A DNA stretch of 64,000 nt from assembly GCF_009763805.1 (NCBI RefSeq), contig NZ_CP046804.1, positions 992,001-1,056,000 on the forward strand, in the 5' to 3' direction. Position 1 is the stretch's first letter. The number at the start of each line of letters is the position of its first letter. The stretch is from Vibrio cidicii (GTDB lineage: Bacteria; Pseudomonadota; Gammaproteobacteria; Enterobacterales; Vibrionaceae). The notes beneath the pieces are model-generated. The model searched no databases, was not told where the DNA came from, and was given only the letters and a program-made list of their open reading frames with translations. This document shows, piece by piece, positions 1 to 9,139 of this stretch. A program made the position numbers and the translations under genes.

Positions 1-1
1 C

Positions 2-133
2 ACTGACTATGGAGTCAGCCAAGTGTTTGTCGAAGTGTGGCATTTTAATCAGAATGCGATCGCTCTTTATCAAAAATCGGGTTTTCAGCATCATATTCAT
101 TGGCTGCGAAAAGCGCTCACCAGCGGGAAATAA
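2..133 (+). CDS. GNAT-family acetyltransferase, C-terminal fragment
   Basis: The open frame runs in from the window edge and ends at a TAA at 131-133. The 43 visible residues contain VEVWHFNQNAIALYQKSGF, the typical last strand-helix of the GNAT fold, in which the N-x-x-A-x-x-L-Y-x-x-x-GF segment helps bind acetyl-CoA. The start and the catalytic core lie outside the window, so substrate cannot be inferred. It is followed by about 200 bp without a convincing gene before the NUDIX/PAP2 gene on the same strand. Confidence 0.72.
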   Translation, partial: TDYGVSQVFVEVWHFNQNAIALYQKSGFQHHIHWLRKALTSGK

Positions 134-337
134 CGCTTCTGACAGTTCGCATTCAGCTCGGCAATTTGCTCAGTCTCCCATTGCGGGATGTTTTTCTGTT
201 TACATGCTTAATTCTTGTCGAAAAAAATCTGACTTCCTGCCATCATGACGACAAATTTTCTTATTGTTGCTCACTAAAACATTTTGCCGAGTTTAGATGC
301 AACGCCAGATCGACATGCAACTCAAAGGTTTTCACAC

Positions 338-1762
338 GTGTTAAAACGAGCCTTCATCATCACCCTTGGCGTCTTTTCTCTTTTTTACAGCACATTTTCT
401 GCCGCTGGATTGCCAACACCATTACCCGAAGGAATTAAAGGCGCGCTCTGCATTGTGCGTGTCGATAACAAGTTGTTGCTGGTGAATGAAATTCTGACGG
501 GGCAGATCTCGCTGCCCGGTGGAACCATCAGCGCTGGTGAGCCGCCACATGAAGCGGCGCAAAGAGAAGTGTGGGAAGAAACTGGCCTAGTGGTGACGGT
601 GGGGGAAGCGCTGGGCTACAGTGATACCGCGGTATTTTATGATTGCGTGTCGGACTCGCCGATCGTCGCTTACAACACTCAGCATGCGTTAGGTGGAAAT
701 ACCTTACCCATTTGGTTTGCGCCGCATTATGGAGTAGAAATTGCCTCCGCGATGCTGCTTGAGCCAACTGCTCTCAAAGCGGAGCAATACCGTTTTCCCC
801 AACAGTGGCCGCTGGTCAGCGAAATGTTTACTCGTGCCACCAATCAACCCGCCAGTTATGTGCGCGATCTCAAAGAGGCTGCGCCATCGTATCGTCAAAT
901 TGGCCTTGGTTGGTTAGCCGCTAGCCAATCTTGGGCGGCTCAATCGCAAGTGTTGTCATCCATTGCCATGGCCGTTGCACATCTTGCTTTTTATCTCACC
1001 ACTCCAGCACTGCTTTTGGTGGTCATGCCACTTATTCTCTGGCGCTTTGGACGAGATTTTACCTTGCATGCGCTGTTTGCAGTGACCGTCACTTCATTAT
1101 TGGCTTTGGTGGCGCAGCAAGGCTTTGCGATGCCTCGGCCCCATGTGTATCTGCCTAGCACGGAATTACTTCCTCGCTCGGGTTTTAGTTTTCCCAGCGC
1201 TTCAATGGCCGTTTGGGTCTGCTTGACGTTGTTGATCATGCAGAGGGAAGGGGGAAAAGAGTGGGGCAAATGGGCGTTTGCGGCTATCGTTTTGGTCGCT
1301 TTGGGAGAGTTTTACGCGGGCGCAGAGTTTCTTTCTGATCTGTTGATTGGCGCACTATTGGGCGCTTTGGTTGCCTGGCATTTGCTTCGTTTGCAACAAA
1401 AAGCGGAGCTGGATTTGGGACAACTGTTTGCCTCTCCTTTAGTGTGGGGAGCACTTGTCGCCGTGGCTGTTGGCTTGACTTTCATCTGGCCGTTGCCGGT
1501 CTTTTCCGCTTGGCTTGCTACATTGATGTTGATGCCGCTTCTGGTGCTGATGTGGCGCAAAAAAGCGTGCAGTTTAATTCAAGCGCGTGCGTTGGTGCTG
1601 ATAGTGGTACTGCTAACGCTTAACTTGTTGCTCACTATACTGCAGAGCTATTTTTCTTCTAGCGGACTTTATTCTTATATTGTAGAAACGCTGCGCTACC
1701 CATCCTCGCTCTTGGCCGCAATGCTGCTGGTGTTGCCACTTTGCAAGGCTAGAGAAGCGTAA
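338..1762 (+). CDS. NUDIX hydrolase fused to a degenerate PAP2-like membrane domain
   Basis: The protein begins with a hydrophobic leader, followed by a NUDIX domain with a canonical box GX5EX7REVWEETGL (DNA about 518-585), which should bind Mg2+ and hydrolyse a nucleoside-diphosphate-linked substrate. The second half is a multi-pass membrane domain resembling PAP2 phosphatases. Its motifs are altered: the PSGH motif reads PSAS, and the C-terminal motif reads EFYAGAEFLSD, with Arg and catalytic His both replaced by Glu. The phosphatase half may therefore be inactive or have another role. The GTG at 338 is preferred because AAAGG lies about 9 nt upstream and the signal-like segment follows at once; an in-frame TTG at 284 would add 18 residues. 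The true start is uncertain. A bidirectional terminator follows. Confidence 0.75.
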   Translation: MLKRAFIITLGVFSLFYSTFSAAGLPTPLPEGIKGALCIVRVDNKLLLVNEILTGQISLPGGTISAGEPPHEAAQREVWEETGLVVTVGEALGYSDTAVFYDCVSDSPIVAYNTQHALGGNTLPIWFAPHYGVEIASAMLLEPTALKAEQYRFPQQWPLVSEMFTRATNQPASYVRDLKEAAPSYRQIGLGWLAASQSWAAQSQVLSSIAMAVAHLAFYLTTPALLLVVMPLILWRFGRDFTLHALFAVTVTSLLALVAQQGFAMPRPHVYLPSTELLPRSGFSFPSASMAVWVCLTLLIMQREGGKEWGKWAFAAIVLVALGEFYAGAEFLSDLLIGALLGALVAWHLLRLQQKAELDLGQLFASPLVWGALVAVAVGLTFIWPLPVFSAWLATLMLMPLLVLMWRKKACSLIQARALVLIVVLLTLNLLLTILQSYFSSSGLYSYIVETLRYPSSLLAAMLLVLPLCKAREA

Positions 1763-1782
1763 GTAATTTCCTGTGAGATCAA

Positions 1783-1810
1783 AATAAACGCCTCGACTGA
1801 GGCGTTTATT
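1783..1810. terminator. bidirectional rho-independent terminator
   Basis: A perfect 12-bp inverted repeat (arms 1783-1794 and 1799-1810, loop GACT) has A/T-rich ends on both sides. It lies between the convergent NUDIX/PAP2 gene and yidA and can serve both. Confidence 0.85.
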
Positions 1811-1832
1811 GTGGGTGATGAGTTATCTCAGC

Positions 1833-2642
1833 TCACTCGGAAAAAACAAATTTTTCGATCGCTCTGGCGACGCCGTGGTCATTGTTGGATGCGGTGATGT
1901 AGTCGGCAATCGCTTTTGTCTGTTCCATCGCATTGGCCATTGCCACGCCTACGCCCGCGTATTGCAGCATATGGTGATCGTTCTCGGCATCGCCCATACA
2001 GATCACTTCTTCCGCTTTAATGCCGAGATGTTCGGCAATCGCCGCGACACCAATGCCTTTGTTACTCAATGGATTAAGAAACTCTAGGAAGAATGGTGCA
2101 CTTTGCACTACGGTAAACTGTTGATGCAGCTCACTGGGCAGTTTGGCGATGGTTTCGGTGAGCAGCGACGGCTCAGCAACCATCATCGTTTTGATGATCG
2201 GGTGATCGTCTGCGAGTGCTTCGAAGTTCATTTCAGTGATCGGCAAGCCATTGATCTTGGCTTCTATTTCTGTGTAAGGGTTGGTTTGAGGGGTAATCAA
2301 ACCGTGCTCCTTGCTGAAGGCATGGACGTAAACGCCGAGTTTTTCTGCCAATCGGGCAAGCTGCTTCGCGCTTTTGCCATCGATAATTTGTTCATGGATT
2401 AATTCGCCGCTGCCGACGTTCTTCACCATCGAGCCGTTATAGAAAAGAACAAAGTCGCGGTCTGAGGAGATATCGAGCTCATCCAGCTTGTCTTGCATGC
2501 CTTCCAGTGGACGGCCTGAAGCCAGTACTACGGTTATGCCTGCTGCGCGAGCACGTGCAATCGCCGCCTTATTTTCGTCGGAGATTTGCTTGTCGCTGTT
2601 GAGTAAAGTGCCATCCATATCCAGCGCGATTAACTTGAACAT
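1833..2642 (-). CDS. yidA: Cof-type HAD sugar phosphatase YidA
   Basis: This 269-residue protein matches the length of E. coli YidA (about 270). Motif I of the haloacid dehalogenase superfamily, DMDGTLL, is at residues 8-14, with the nucleophile Asp and acid/base Asp. Motif II (LASGR) and motif IV (GDAENDHHML) are also present, so the catalytic set looks complete. YidA-type enzymes dephosphorylate small sugar phosphates in the cytoplasm; the exact substrate here is not shown by sequence. It is transcribed divergently from queE across about 165 bp and ends next to the shared terminator at 1783-1810. Confidence 0.9.
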   Translation of the reverse strand: MFKLIALDMDGTLLNSDKQISDENKAAIARARAAGITVVLASGRPLEGMQDKLDELDISSDRDFVLFYNGSMVKNVGSGELIHEQIIDGKSAKQLARLAEKLGVYVHAFSKEHGLITPQTNPYTEIEAKINGLPITEMNFEALADDHPIIKTMMVAEPSLLTETIAKLPSELHQQFTVVQSAPFFLEFLNPLSNKGIGVAAIAEHLGIKAEEVICMGDAENDHHMLQYAGVGVAMANAMEQTKAIADYITASNNDHGVARAIEKFVFSE

Positions 2643-2806
2643 ACTTACCTACTAAACTTTGAAGAAGAATACAAAGCGGTAATGAAACACCAAAACGAGT
2701 CAGATTAACACTGAATTTTTGAGTTCCCAGCAGATTAATTTGACCTGAGAGCGGGACTCCTTTAAGGTCTGCGCCTTGCGATTTATTGTTAGGGTTGAGA
2801 GTTAAG

Positions 2807-3475
2807 TTGTATAAAGTTAACGAGATGTTTGAAACCATTCAGGGTGAAGGCGTTTTTACTGGTGTGCCAGCGGTGTTCGTCCGCTTGCAAGTGTGCCCAG
2901 TAGGCTGTTCTTGGTGTGATACCAAACAAACTTGGCAGGCTTTAGAGCAGGATCAACGCACGTTTGGCGAAATCATTCTCAAATCGGGAGATAGCCCAAG
3001 TTGGTGTAATGCTGACGCCGAGGAGATTGTGACTCAGTACCAATTGCAAGGTTTCAATGCCAAACACATAGTGATCACCGGCGGCGAGCCATGCATTTAT
3101 GACTTAACTTCTCTAACCGAAGCATTTGAAGCGATCGGCTGCCAATGCCAAATCGAGACGAGTGGTACCTATCCCGTTCAGACCTCGCCTGCAACTTGGG
3201 TGACAGTGTCACCCAAAGTGGCGATGAAAGGCAAATTGCCTGTGCTTGATAGCGCGTTGCTGCGAGCCAATGAAATCAAACATCCGGTCGGTACAGAAAA
3301 AGACATTGAGCAGTTAGACGTGTTGTTGGCCAGAGCCCAAGTGCCGGCAACAACGACGATAGCCCTGCAACCGATCAGCCAGAAAGCCAGAGCGACGCAA
3401 TTGTGTATTGAGACTTGTATTGCGCGTAACTGGCGTTTATCGATTCAAACCCACAAATATTTAAGTATTGCCTAG
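2807..3475 (+). CDS. queE: 7-carboxy-7-deazaguanine synthase QueE (radical SAM)
   Basis: QueE converts 6-carboxytetrahydropterin to 7-carboxy-7-deazaguanine in queuosine biosynthesis. The protein shows the family start NEMFETIQGEG, the radical SAM cluster motif CPVGCSWC (Cys 30, 34, 37; C-x3-C-x2-C, as in E. coli QueE), and a GGEP motif for SAM binding. I place the start at a TTG at 2807 because the resulting N-terminus (MYKVNEMF) matches the family and a GAGAG lies upstream; an upstream in-frame TTG at 2786 is possible, and no ATG precedes the conserved region except the internal one at 2825. It is followed 12 nt later by queC, so both are probably one operon. Confidence 0.9.
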   Translation: MYKVNEMFETIQGEGVFTGVPAVFVRLQVCPVGCSWCDTKQTWQALEQDQRTFGEIILKSGDSPSWCNADAEEIVTQYQLQGFNAKHIVITGGEPCIYDLTSLTEAFEAIGCQCQIETSGTYPVQTSPATWVTVSPKVAMKGKLPVLDSALLRANEIKHPVGTEKDIEQLDVLLARAQVPATTTIALQPISQKARATQLCIETCIARNWRLSIQTHKYLSIA

Positions 3476-3487
3476 AAGGGATAAGCG

Positions 3488-4174
3488 ATGAATAAAGCGG
3501 TAGTGGTTTTTAGTGGTGGTCAAGATTCAACCACTTGTCTTGTTCAAGCTCTGAATGAGTATGATGAGGTCCATGCCATCACCTTTGATTATGGTCAGCG
3601 CCATCGTTTGGAGATTGAAGTTGCACAACAACTTGCCGCGGACTTGGGTGTCAAAGCACACAAAGTGATGGATGTCACGTTACTCAATGAGCTGGCGATT
3701 AGCTCGCTGACGCGGGATGACATTCCTGTTTCGCATGAACTTCAAGCCAATGGATTACCGAACTCTTTTGTGCCCGGGCGCAACATTCTCTTTCTGACTT
3801 TGGCGGGCATTTACGCCTACCAAATCGGTGCTGATACAGTGATTACGGGCGTGTGCGAAACCGATTTTTCTGGCTATCCCGATTGCCGTGACGATTTTGT
3901 CAAAGCAATGAACAGTGCGTTGGTTAAAGGGATGGATAAAGCCTTGACCATTAAAACGCCTCTGATGTGGTTAAACAAAGCGGAGACGTGGGCATTGGCC
4001 GATCAAAATAAAGCATTGCAACTGGTGAGGGAGAAAACCTTGACCTGTTACAACGGTGTGATCGGCGATGGCTGCGGTGATTGCCCATCATGTCACTTGC
4101 GTAAAGCGGGGCTTGATGACTACCTTAATAACCAACCGCTTGTGATGGCGTCACTGCTTGAGAAACAGGCTTAA
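3488..4174 (+). CDS. queC: 7-cyano-7-deazaguanine (preQ0) synthase QueC
   Basis: QueC uses ATP and ammonia to turn the QueE product into preQ0, the next step of the queuosine pathway. The ATP-pyrophosphatase loop SGGQDSTT is at residues 9-16, and the C-terminal zinc site has four Cys in the arrangement C-x8-C-x2-C-x2-C ([16 protein letters not shown]). Length of 228 residues is normal for the family. A good ribosome-binding site (AAGGGATAAGCG) precedes the ATG, only 12 nt after queE. The last 50 bp overlap the 3' end of the convergent GGDEF-domain gene. Confidence 0.95.
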   Translation: MNKAVVVFSGGQDSTTCLVQALNEYDEVHAITFDYGQRHRLEIEVAQQLAADLGVKAHKVMDVTLLNELAISSLTRDDIPVSHELQANGLPNSFVPGRNILFLTLAGIYAYQIGADTVITGVCETDFSGYPDCRDDFVKAMNSALVKGMDKALTIKTPLMWLNKAETWALADQNKALQLVREKTLTCYNGVIGDGCGDCPSCHLRKAGLDDYLNNQPLVMASLLEKQA

Positions 4175-6110
4175 GCGTAACCGGTAGACGGCTCGCATCA
4201 ACGACTCCTATTTTGCGTTCTCTTTGCCGTTGAGAGAGCGCGAAATCGAGTTTGTTATAGACGCAGTCGAAGTTTGGCGCTGAACGCTCTAAAACAAGAT
4301 AGGCTATATAGGCGTTAAGCTGGATCGGCTCGCCAGTTTCTGCATGAATCACGCTGCTGGCGATACGTTGGTTTAGCTGTTCAACGCGCATTGGCACATC
4401 TACTTCGTCAACCTCTTTCAACAGCACCATGAACTCTGTTCCATTGAGTCGTCCCAATAACTCACCCGGCAAAAGATGAGCGATAAGATTGCAAGCAATA
4501 GTATGTAATAGCTCATCGCCATACGCGTGGCCAAACTCCCGATTAACGGCTTTAACACGGTCTAAATTAAACAAAATCAGTACTGGCACTTTATGTGCAG
4601 CTCGGTTGGTCGTTTGCGCTTCAATTGCCTCAATGATTGATCGGCGATTCAACGCCGTTGTTAATCGATCGGTTTGTCGCTGCTTACGGTAGCGATGATT
4701 GGCTAACGCCAAAACGAGCAGTAGAGTCACCAACGCAATCAACAACAGTGAGTAGAGAAACTTCTCTTGTTCAAGACTATTTACTAAGCGCATTTTACGC
4801 TCAGTGTCACTTTGAAGTTGTGTTAAGCGTAACTGATAGTCGAATTGCTTTTGTGCGAGATCCAATGCCTCAATCGCTTTCGTAGTATCTTTGTCTCTGA
4901 AGCTAAGTTCGAGTTGGGAATACTCCGTGTAGTGTTGATAGGCTTTCTGGTAGTTTCCTTGCAGCACATCGATGTTTGACTGTAATAATAAGGCATTCGC
5001 TTCGATTACGGGCATATCCATCGAGATTGCGAGGTTATAAGCCTGTGCGGCGTGCGTCATCGCTTCGCTGAGCTTGCCCACCTCAAGATAACCGAGGCTA
5101 AATCGAGTGTGAACCTCTGCTGCTAAACGGTGGTTTTGCCCATTTTCTGCCGCTTTAAGCGCGAGTTCAAGATAGCGTGAGCCTTTTTCTGCATCATTCA
5201 TTTCCAGATAGAGAGAGCCCAAACCAAGATACGTCATCATCAGACCAAAGGTGTGATTTTCCTCAATCAAGATCGAGAGCGCTTGCTCGTAGTAGAGGAT
5301 TGCTTGCGTCTGATCGCCACGATCGTGATAGAGTTCGGCGAGGCTGTGCAATATTTTTGCTAAGGCTACCGGAGAGTGTCCATTCTCACGAATTTCTTTG
5401 GCTTTAAGCAAATACTCTTCGGCTTGCGCGTATTGGCCTAATTCGCGCAGCAAATTGCCAGTATCGTTGTACGCGTCAGAGACATCCGCGTTTGTAGGTA
5501 AATGGCGCAACATCGCTTGATAGTGAATAAGAGATTGCTCAAATTCGCCACGGAAATGTTCATTATTGGCGATGACGCGATAAACCAAGTATTTCGGTAA
5601 CAGAGATTCACTCTCTTCATTGCTTAATCGCTTGAGTTGATAGCAGAAAAACTTGGCTTTGTGATAGTCGCCTTGTTGGTTAAGTGTATAGCAAAGTTGG
5701 TATTGAAGTAGTTCTTGCAACTTTGGTGCTTCGTTCAGCGTTGCTTGGTTGAGTAAGACAGTGAAACCTTTAACTGCTTGTTCATACAGGCCTTTCTGTC
5801 GGTCATATAGCGCTTGTATGTAAAGTGATTCTTGGCGAGAGAAGTGAGTATCTTTGTTTTGGCTCGCGCCATAATAGGGCTGATGGCGTGCAGAAAGATA
5901 GTCAAATAGTAAGCCACTCACATACAACTTTTCCGCGCCAGGAAGGAGTGCAGAGTAGCGATCTTGCAAGAGATCTAAGGTGCGATTGTCATCGGCTCTG
6001 AGTTTTTGTTGGTAGATGCCTAACCACTGATGGAGTCCGTTGTTGTCTGCGATCGTCATACAAGAAAAAGTACTGATTGCGAGCCAGAGGAGTAGCTTGC
6101 GTTTCAACAT
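4125..6110 (-). CDS. membrane TPR protein with degenerate GGDEF domain
   Basis: The protein has about 661 residues: a signal peptide, a long TPR-rich region predicted to lie in the periplasm, a coiled-coil-like stretch, one membrane segment (residues about 475-495, [16 protein letters not shown]) and a C-terminal GGDEF-type domain. The domain keeps the upstream Asp/Asn/GH elements ([21 protein letters not shown]), but the signature reads NGTEF instead of GGDEF, so the metal-binding acidic residue is Thr. Diguanylate cyclase activity is therefore doubtful. The start at 6110 is chosen because the signal peptide begins there; an upstream start at 6227 would add a non-conserved-looking 39 residues. 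No strong ribosome-binding site is seen at either. Confidence 0.85.
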   Translation of the reverse strand: MLKRKLLLWLAISTFSCMTIADNNGLHQWLGIYQQKLRADDNRTLDLLQDRYSALLPGAEKLYVSGLLFDYLSARHQPYYGASQNKDTHFSRQESLYIQALYDRQKGLYEQAVKGFTVLLNQATLNEAPKLQELLQYQLCYTLNQQGDYHKAKFFCYQLKRLSNEESESLLPKYLVYRVIANNEHFRGEFEQSLIHYQAMLRHLPTNADVSDAYNDTGNLLRELGQYAQAEEYLLKAKEIRENGHSPVALAKILHSLAELYHDRGDQTQAILYYEQALSILIEENHTFGLMMTYLGLGSLYLEMNDAEKGSRYLELALKAAENGQNHRLAAEVHTRFSLGYLEVGKLSEAMTHAAQAYNLAISMDMPVIEANALLLQSNIDVLQGNYQKAYQHYTEYSQLELSFRDKDTTKAIEALDLAQKQFDYQLRLTQLQSDTERKMRLVNSLEQEKFLYSLLLIALVTLLLVLALANHRYRKQRQTDRLTTALNRRSIIEAIEAQTTNRAAHKVPVLILFNLDRVKAVNREFGHAYGDELLHTIACNLIAHLLPGELLGRLNGTEFMVLLKEVDEVDVPMRVEQLNQRIASSVIHAETGEPIQLNAYIAYLVLERSAPNFDCVYNKLDFALSQRQRERKIGVVDASRLPVTLKPVSQAVTPSQAVGY

Positions 6111-6265
6111 GGGCTGATTTGATAGTAATAATGAGATAAATGAATGATATCTTTTTGCAAATGAAAAGTTGTGATGCGATCGAGAGAATACAATGTGCGA
6201 TGTGCTGCATATCAAGGAGTAATGCACTAAAGTTGATAAATGTATCTACAGTGCCACAAAGCTGT

Positions 6266-6291
6266 AAAAAAGGCTGGTACACAACCAGCCT
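6266..6291 (-). terminator. rho-independent terminator of the DUF2750 gene
   Basis: Arms 6271-6278 and 6284-6291 (AGGCTGGT/ACCAGCCT) pair with a 5-nt loop. On the minus strand the hairpin is followed by six T residues. Confidence 0.85.
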
Positions 6292-6318
6292 CTCAATTAA
6301 ACAAACATCGATTAACGA

Positions 6319-6669
6319 TTATAGATACATTTTTGCCAGCTCAGCCGGCTCAAGTTCTTTGCCTTCTAGTTGAGCGTTCCAGTTAATACCGACCAATACG
6401 CCATCTTCGTCTAACGTGATGAGCCAATCTTCAACGAAAATATCAAGAGGAATTTCAAGTACTTCAAAATCAGCCCATTCTTCTACATTGTGTGCGATGG
6501 CATCTTCTTTAGCAGACCAAAACGGCATCACTTCACTATTTTCGAATTCTGAAGAGTCACAAGCCAGCCATCCTTCTTCATTTCGAAGGCCCCAAACCAG
6601 CTTGGTTTCTTGAGTTTCTTGAATGAAAAGGTCTAGATTCGCTTGAATATCCGCAGTTAATTTGCTCAT
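6319..6669 (-). CDS. DUF2750 domain protein
   Basis: This small acidic protein (116 residues) has no signal peptide or membrane segment. Features such as VWGLRNEEGWLACDS, a W-x-x-x-x-D-A pattern and a C-terminal WLITLDEDGVLVGINW segment fit the DUF2750 family, whose function is not established. It has its own downstream terminator and lies between two terminators, so it is probably monocistronic. Its position between the GGDEF-like gene and the adhesin secretion genes does not by itself imply a shared role. Confidence 0.75.
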   Translation of the reverse strand: MSKLTADIQANLDLFIQETQETKLVWGLRNEEGWLACDSSEFENSEVMPFWSAKEDAIAHNVEEWADFEVLEIPLDIFVEDWLITLDEDGVLVGINWNAQLEGKELEPAELAKMYL

Positions 6670-6760
6670 TTTAAAATCTCGATATGAAAAGACCCGCGTA
6701 GGGTATCACTTTATCCTGCTCTTACCAATGAGTATCTGAGTCGACATTCGCTCGGGTTTG

Positions 6761-6787
6761 ATAAAGAAAAGGGGCTTAATCGCCCCT
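6761..6787 (-). terminator. terminator of the TolC-like/OmpA-like operon
   Basis: AGGGGC (6770-6775) pairs with GCCCCT (6782-6787). On the minus strand it is followed by TTTTCTTT. It sits just after the stop codon of the OmpA-like gene. Confidence 0.75.
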
Positions 6788-6792
6788 AAAGA

Positions 6793-7410
6793 TTATTTTT
6801 TGCTTTTTGGTAGACGGGTAAAAATGGTCCACTCTTCTTTGATGTCACCTTTATGACCAACGACGGAGGCCACTACGCGACGATTTAGAGCGTGGCTGAC
6901 TTCGTCATCGCCATCATTCGCCAGTTTACTGTCACCAAAACCGACAATACGCACTCGATTTGATGAAATACCATAGCTGATGAGCATCTCTTTAACGTTG
7001 TCCGCTCGGCGTTGAGACAGCTCTAGGTTTAGCTTTGCATTACCCGTACGGCTAGCGAAACCTTGCAGTTCGATTGATGTGGATGGGTAAAGTTTCAAAA
7101 ACTCAGCCAGTTCTTTGATTTGGCTGCGAAATACCGGGTTAATTACGTCGGAGTTGTTGGCAAATAACACCCGGATCTGCATTTGCTGGCTTGTCTTGAT
7201 GTAAGTTCCGCAGCCATCGTTATCAACTTCCGCGGTACTTGGCGTGTCGGGGCACAAATCGCGGGCGTTAATTACGCCATCTCTGTCTTGGTCTTGTAAA
7301 TCATCAATTTGATCTGCAACCGGAGTGGGGCGGTAATCGTATTCGTCCGCCAGTATGGAGGCAGATACCAAAACAGCAGTTAAGGCAAAAGGTAAAGTGT
7401 ATCGTTTCAT
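6793..7410 (-). CDS. OmpA-family outer-membrane/peptidoglycan-binding protein
   Basis: The 205-residue protein has a signal peptide (MKRYTLPFALTAVLVSASILA). It continues with an Asp-rich, thrombospondin type 3-like Ca2+-binding segment (DQDRDGVINARDLCPDTP) and an OmpA C-terminal domain. That domain includes the NLELSQRRADNVKEML helix that usually binds diaminopimelate in peptidoglycan. The ATG at 7410 overlaps the TAA of the upstream TolC-like gene (TAATG), which implies translational coupling. OmpA-like genes are commonly paired with the outer-membrane channel of LapA-type adhesin export loci, so a cell-wall anchor for that machinery is a reasonable inference. Confidence 0.87.
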   Translation of the reverse strand: MKRYTLPFALTAVLVSASILADEYDYRPTPVADQIDDLQDQDRDGVINARDLCPDTPSTAEVDNDGCGTYIKTSQQMQIRVLFANNSDVINPVFRSQIKELAEFLKLYPSTSIELQGFASRTGNAKLNLELSQRRADNVKEMLISYGISSNRVRIVGFGDSKLANDGDDEVSHALNRRVVASVVGHKGDIKEEWTIFTRLPKSKK

Positions 7411-8723
7411 TAGTATTCCACCCTTTGAGTCCACTCTTGGGGAATATCGACTCGCAGTGTATCGAGCAATTGCCCAGTCGCATTCATTACACGAAATTTG
7501 GCGTACTGCTCTGCATATTTGGCATCTAAGTAACCTTTGCGAGCTTCGAACAGCTCGTTCTCGGTATTTAACAAGTCGAGCAAAGTGCGTTTGCCAATAC
7601 GGTACTGCTTTTCGTAAGCAATCACAGTGTCGGATGCTGAGTCAACGTGATCGGCCAAAAACTCTTTCTGCTGCAAAGTAAGGTCAAGCGCACTCCAAGC
7701 TAGGCGTAAACCCTCTTCGACGCTTCGGTAACTTCGCTCGCGAAGATCTTTTGCTTTGTTGAGTTGATAGGCGGCACTTTCAGAGTTAGCGGAATCTGTT
7801 CCGCCGTTGTACAAATTGTAACGCATACGAAGCATGGCGGTGAGCTCGTCACTCTGCCCCTCAATACCACCTGCATCGCTACGCCAAGTCTGTGACGCTT
7901 CAAACGTAAAGGTAGGGTAGTTACGCCCTTTGGTCTGCTTGTACTGAAAACGTGCCGAATCGACATCCACCGTTGCGACTTTAATCACAGGATGGTGCTC
8001 AAAAGCTTGGTTTATAGCTTCATCGACGGTGAATGGAATTCGCTCTTGATCCGCTCGCGGAAAAATCAGTGATTGCGGTGTTTCGCCAACCAAACGAGTA
8101 AACATAGTATGAGAGTCAAACAAATTATTTTGTGCAGCGGCTAAGTTGCCGTGCGCTTTCGCTAAGCGAGCTTCGACCTGAGACAAATCTGCGGTAGAAC
8201 CGATGCCTGAGTTGACTCGTTTCTTAATGTCACTGTAAATACGTTTGTGAGTCATGAGATTGCTTTCAGAAAGCGCTAAGATTTCGTATGCTTTCACCGC
8301 ATCCAGATAAACTTTGGTCACTTCTAGGGCTTTATCCTGCGCATCTGCTAACAGTTGGTAACGTAGCGACTCCGCTTCCGCTGCTGTTCTATCCATATCG
8401 TTGAGTGTGGCAGAACCATCCCAAATCAGTTGCGTCAGGGTTAAAGAGGCATCTTTGCGTGTCATATCGGTTGATTCACGAGGAGGATTACCGGCTGGGT
8501 TGATGGATTCGAAACCGACACCTGCGTCTAAGTCCACTCGAGGCAAGTAAGCACCAGAAGAAGCCTTATTCGTATACTGCTTACTCAAGAATTCGTTAAA
8601 TGCACTTTTTAGTTCAGGGTTGGTGGCAAGCGTAATGGCAACTGCTTGCTCTAATGTTTGCCCCACAGCAGGAAGTGACATCACTAACCCAGCGGCTAAT
8701 GTGCTTATTCGGGTCCACTTCAC
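7410..8723 (-). CDS. TolC-family type I secretion outer-membrane protein (LapE-like)
   Basis: This 437-residue protein has a signal peptide ending near residue 22 and the duplicated coiled-coil architecture of TolC. It starts with TLEQAVAITLATNPELKSA and ends with the second repeat carrying YRIGKRTLLDLLNTENELF, typical of the family. It would form the outer-membrane tunnel of a type I secretion system. It is divergent from the giant type I-secreted adhesin gene, which makes that protein its likely substrate. It starts with GTG, preceded by TAGGAG with about 8 nt spacing. The inner-membrane ABC protein and membrane-fusion partner are not in the window and must be encoded elsewhere. Confidence 0.9.
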   Translation of the reverse strand: MKWTRISTLAAGLVMSLPAVGQTLEQAVAITLATNPELKSAFNEFLSKQYTNKASSGAYLPRVDLDAGVGFESINPAGNPPRESTDMTRKDASLTLTQLIWDGSATLNDMDRTAAEAESLRYQLLADAQDKALEVTKVYLDAVKAYEILALSESNLMTHKRIYSDIKKRVNSGIGSTADLSQVEARLAKAHGNLAAAQNNLFDSHTMFTRLVGETPQSLIFPRADQERIPFTVDEAINQAFEHHPVIKVATVDVDSARFQYKQTKGRNYPTFTFEASQTWRSDAGGIEGQSDELTAMLRMRYNLYNGGTDSANSESAAYQLNKAKDLRERSYRSVEEGLRLAWSALDLTLQQKEFLADHVDSASDTVIAYEKQYRIGKRTLLDLLNTENELFEARKGYLDAKYAEQYAKFRVMNATGQLLDTLRVDIPQEWTQRVEY

Positions 8724-9139
8724 TCAATTTCTCCTACTCGTTGTTTGCGCTAAGTCTAAGAGATTAGCTGTCTTAATTTTGAGAAGATTACGATAAAACG
8801 TCAATTTTTTAGCGCAACAAATCATTAAATCAATGCTGAGCTTGCGTGCTCAATCGCAAAATATCAGTCATTGTAACGAATTCCATCGCCTTTTTCTAAC
8901 TTGTTGAAATGGAGATTTTAAAGAAATGCAGTTCTGTAAGAATGTGGTTGGATCTGTGATGTTGCTTCATAAATGAGACTGTGTGAGCAAAGTCCCCAAT
9001 AGGTGACAAAAATGTAAAAGACATTGGCTTTTCGGATGTTCTAGCGATCTCTGTTTGATATACTCATGAGTAAGAAAATAGAATTAACGTGTCCGCCAAA
9101 ATTTTGGCAGAACCGCACCGTCATCACAGAGGTTTATTT
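8724..9139. promoter_or_regulatory. divergent intergenic region upstream of the giant adhesin
   Basis: This 416-bp AT-rich region separates the TolC-like operon from the adhesin gene and must contain both promoters. A TATACT hexamer at 9059-9064 is a candidate -10 for the adhesin gene, but I see no good -35 at the proper distance. No gene, repeat or clear operator is recognised. Control by c-di-GMP-responsive regulators would be expected for such genes but is not visible in the sequence. Confidence 0.5.

Noticed and set aside
9..438. Short plus-strand frames in the first 440 bp
   Set aside because: They overlap the GNAT tail and the NUDIX/PAP2 start in other frames and show no family features.
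2643..2806. preQ1 riboswitch upstream of queE
   Set aside because: A short CTGAGAG...GGTCTGCGCC stretch looked structured, but I could not align it to a preQ1 aptamer.
9089..9139. GTG at 9089 as start of the adhesin
   Set aside because: No ribosome-binding site precedes it, and the ATG at 9140 gives the typical retention-module N-terminus with AGAGG upstream.
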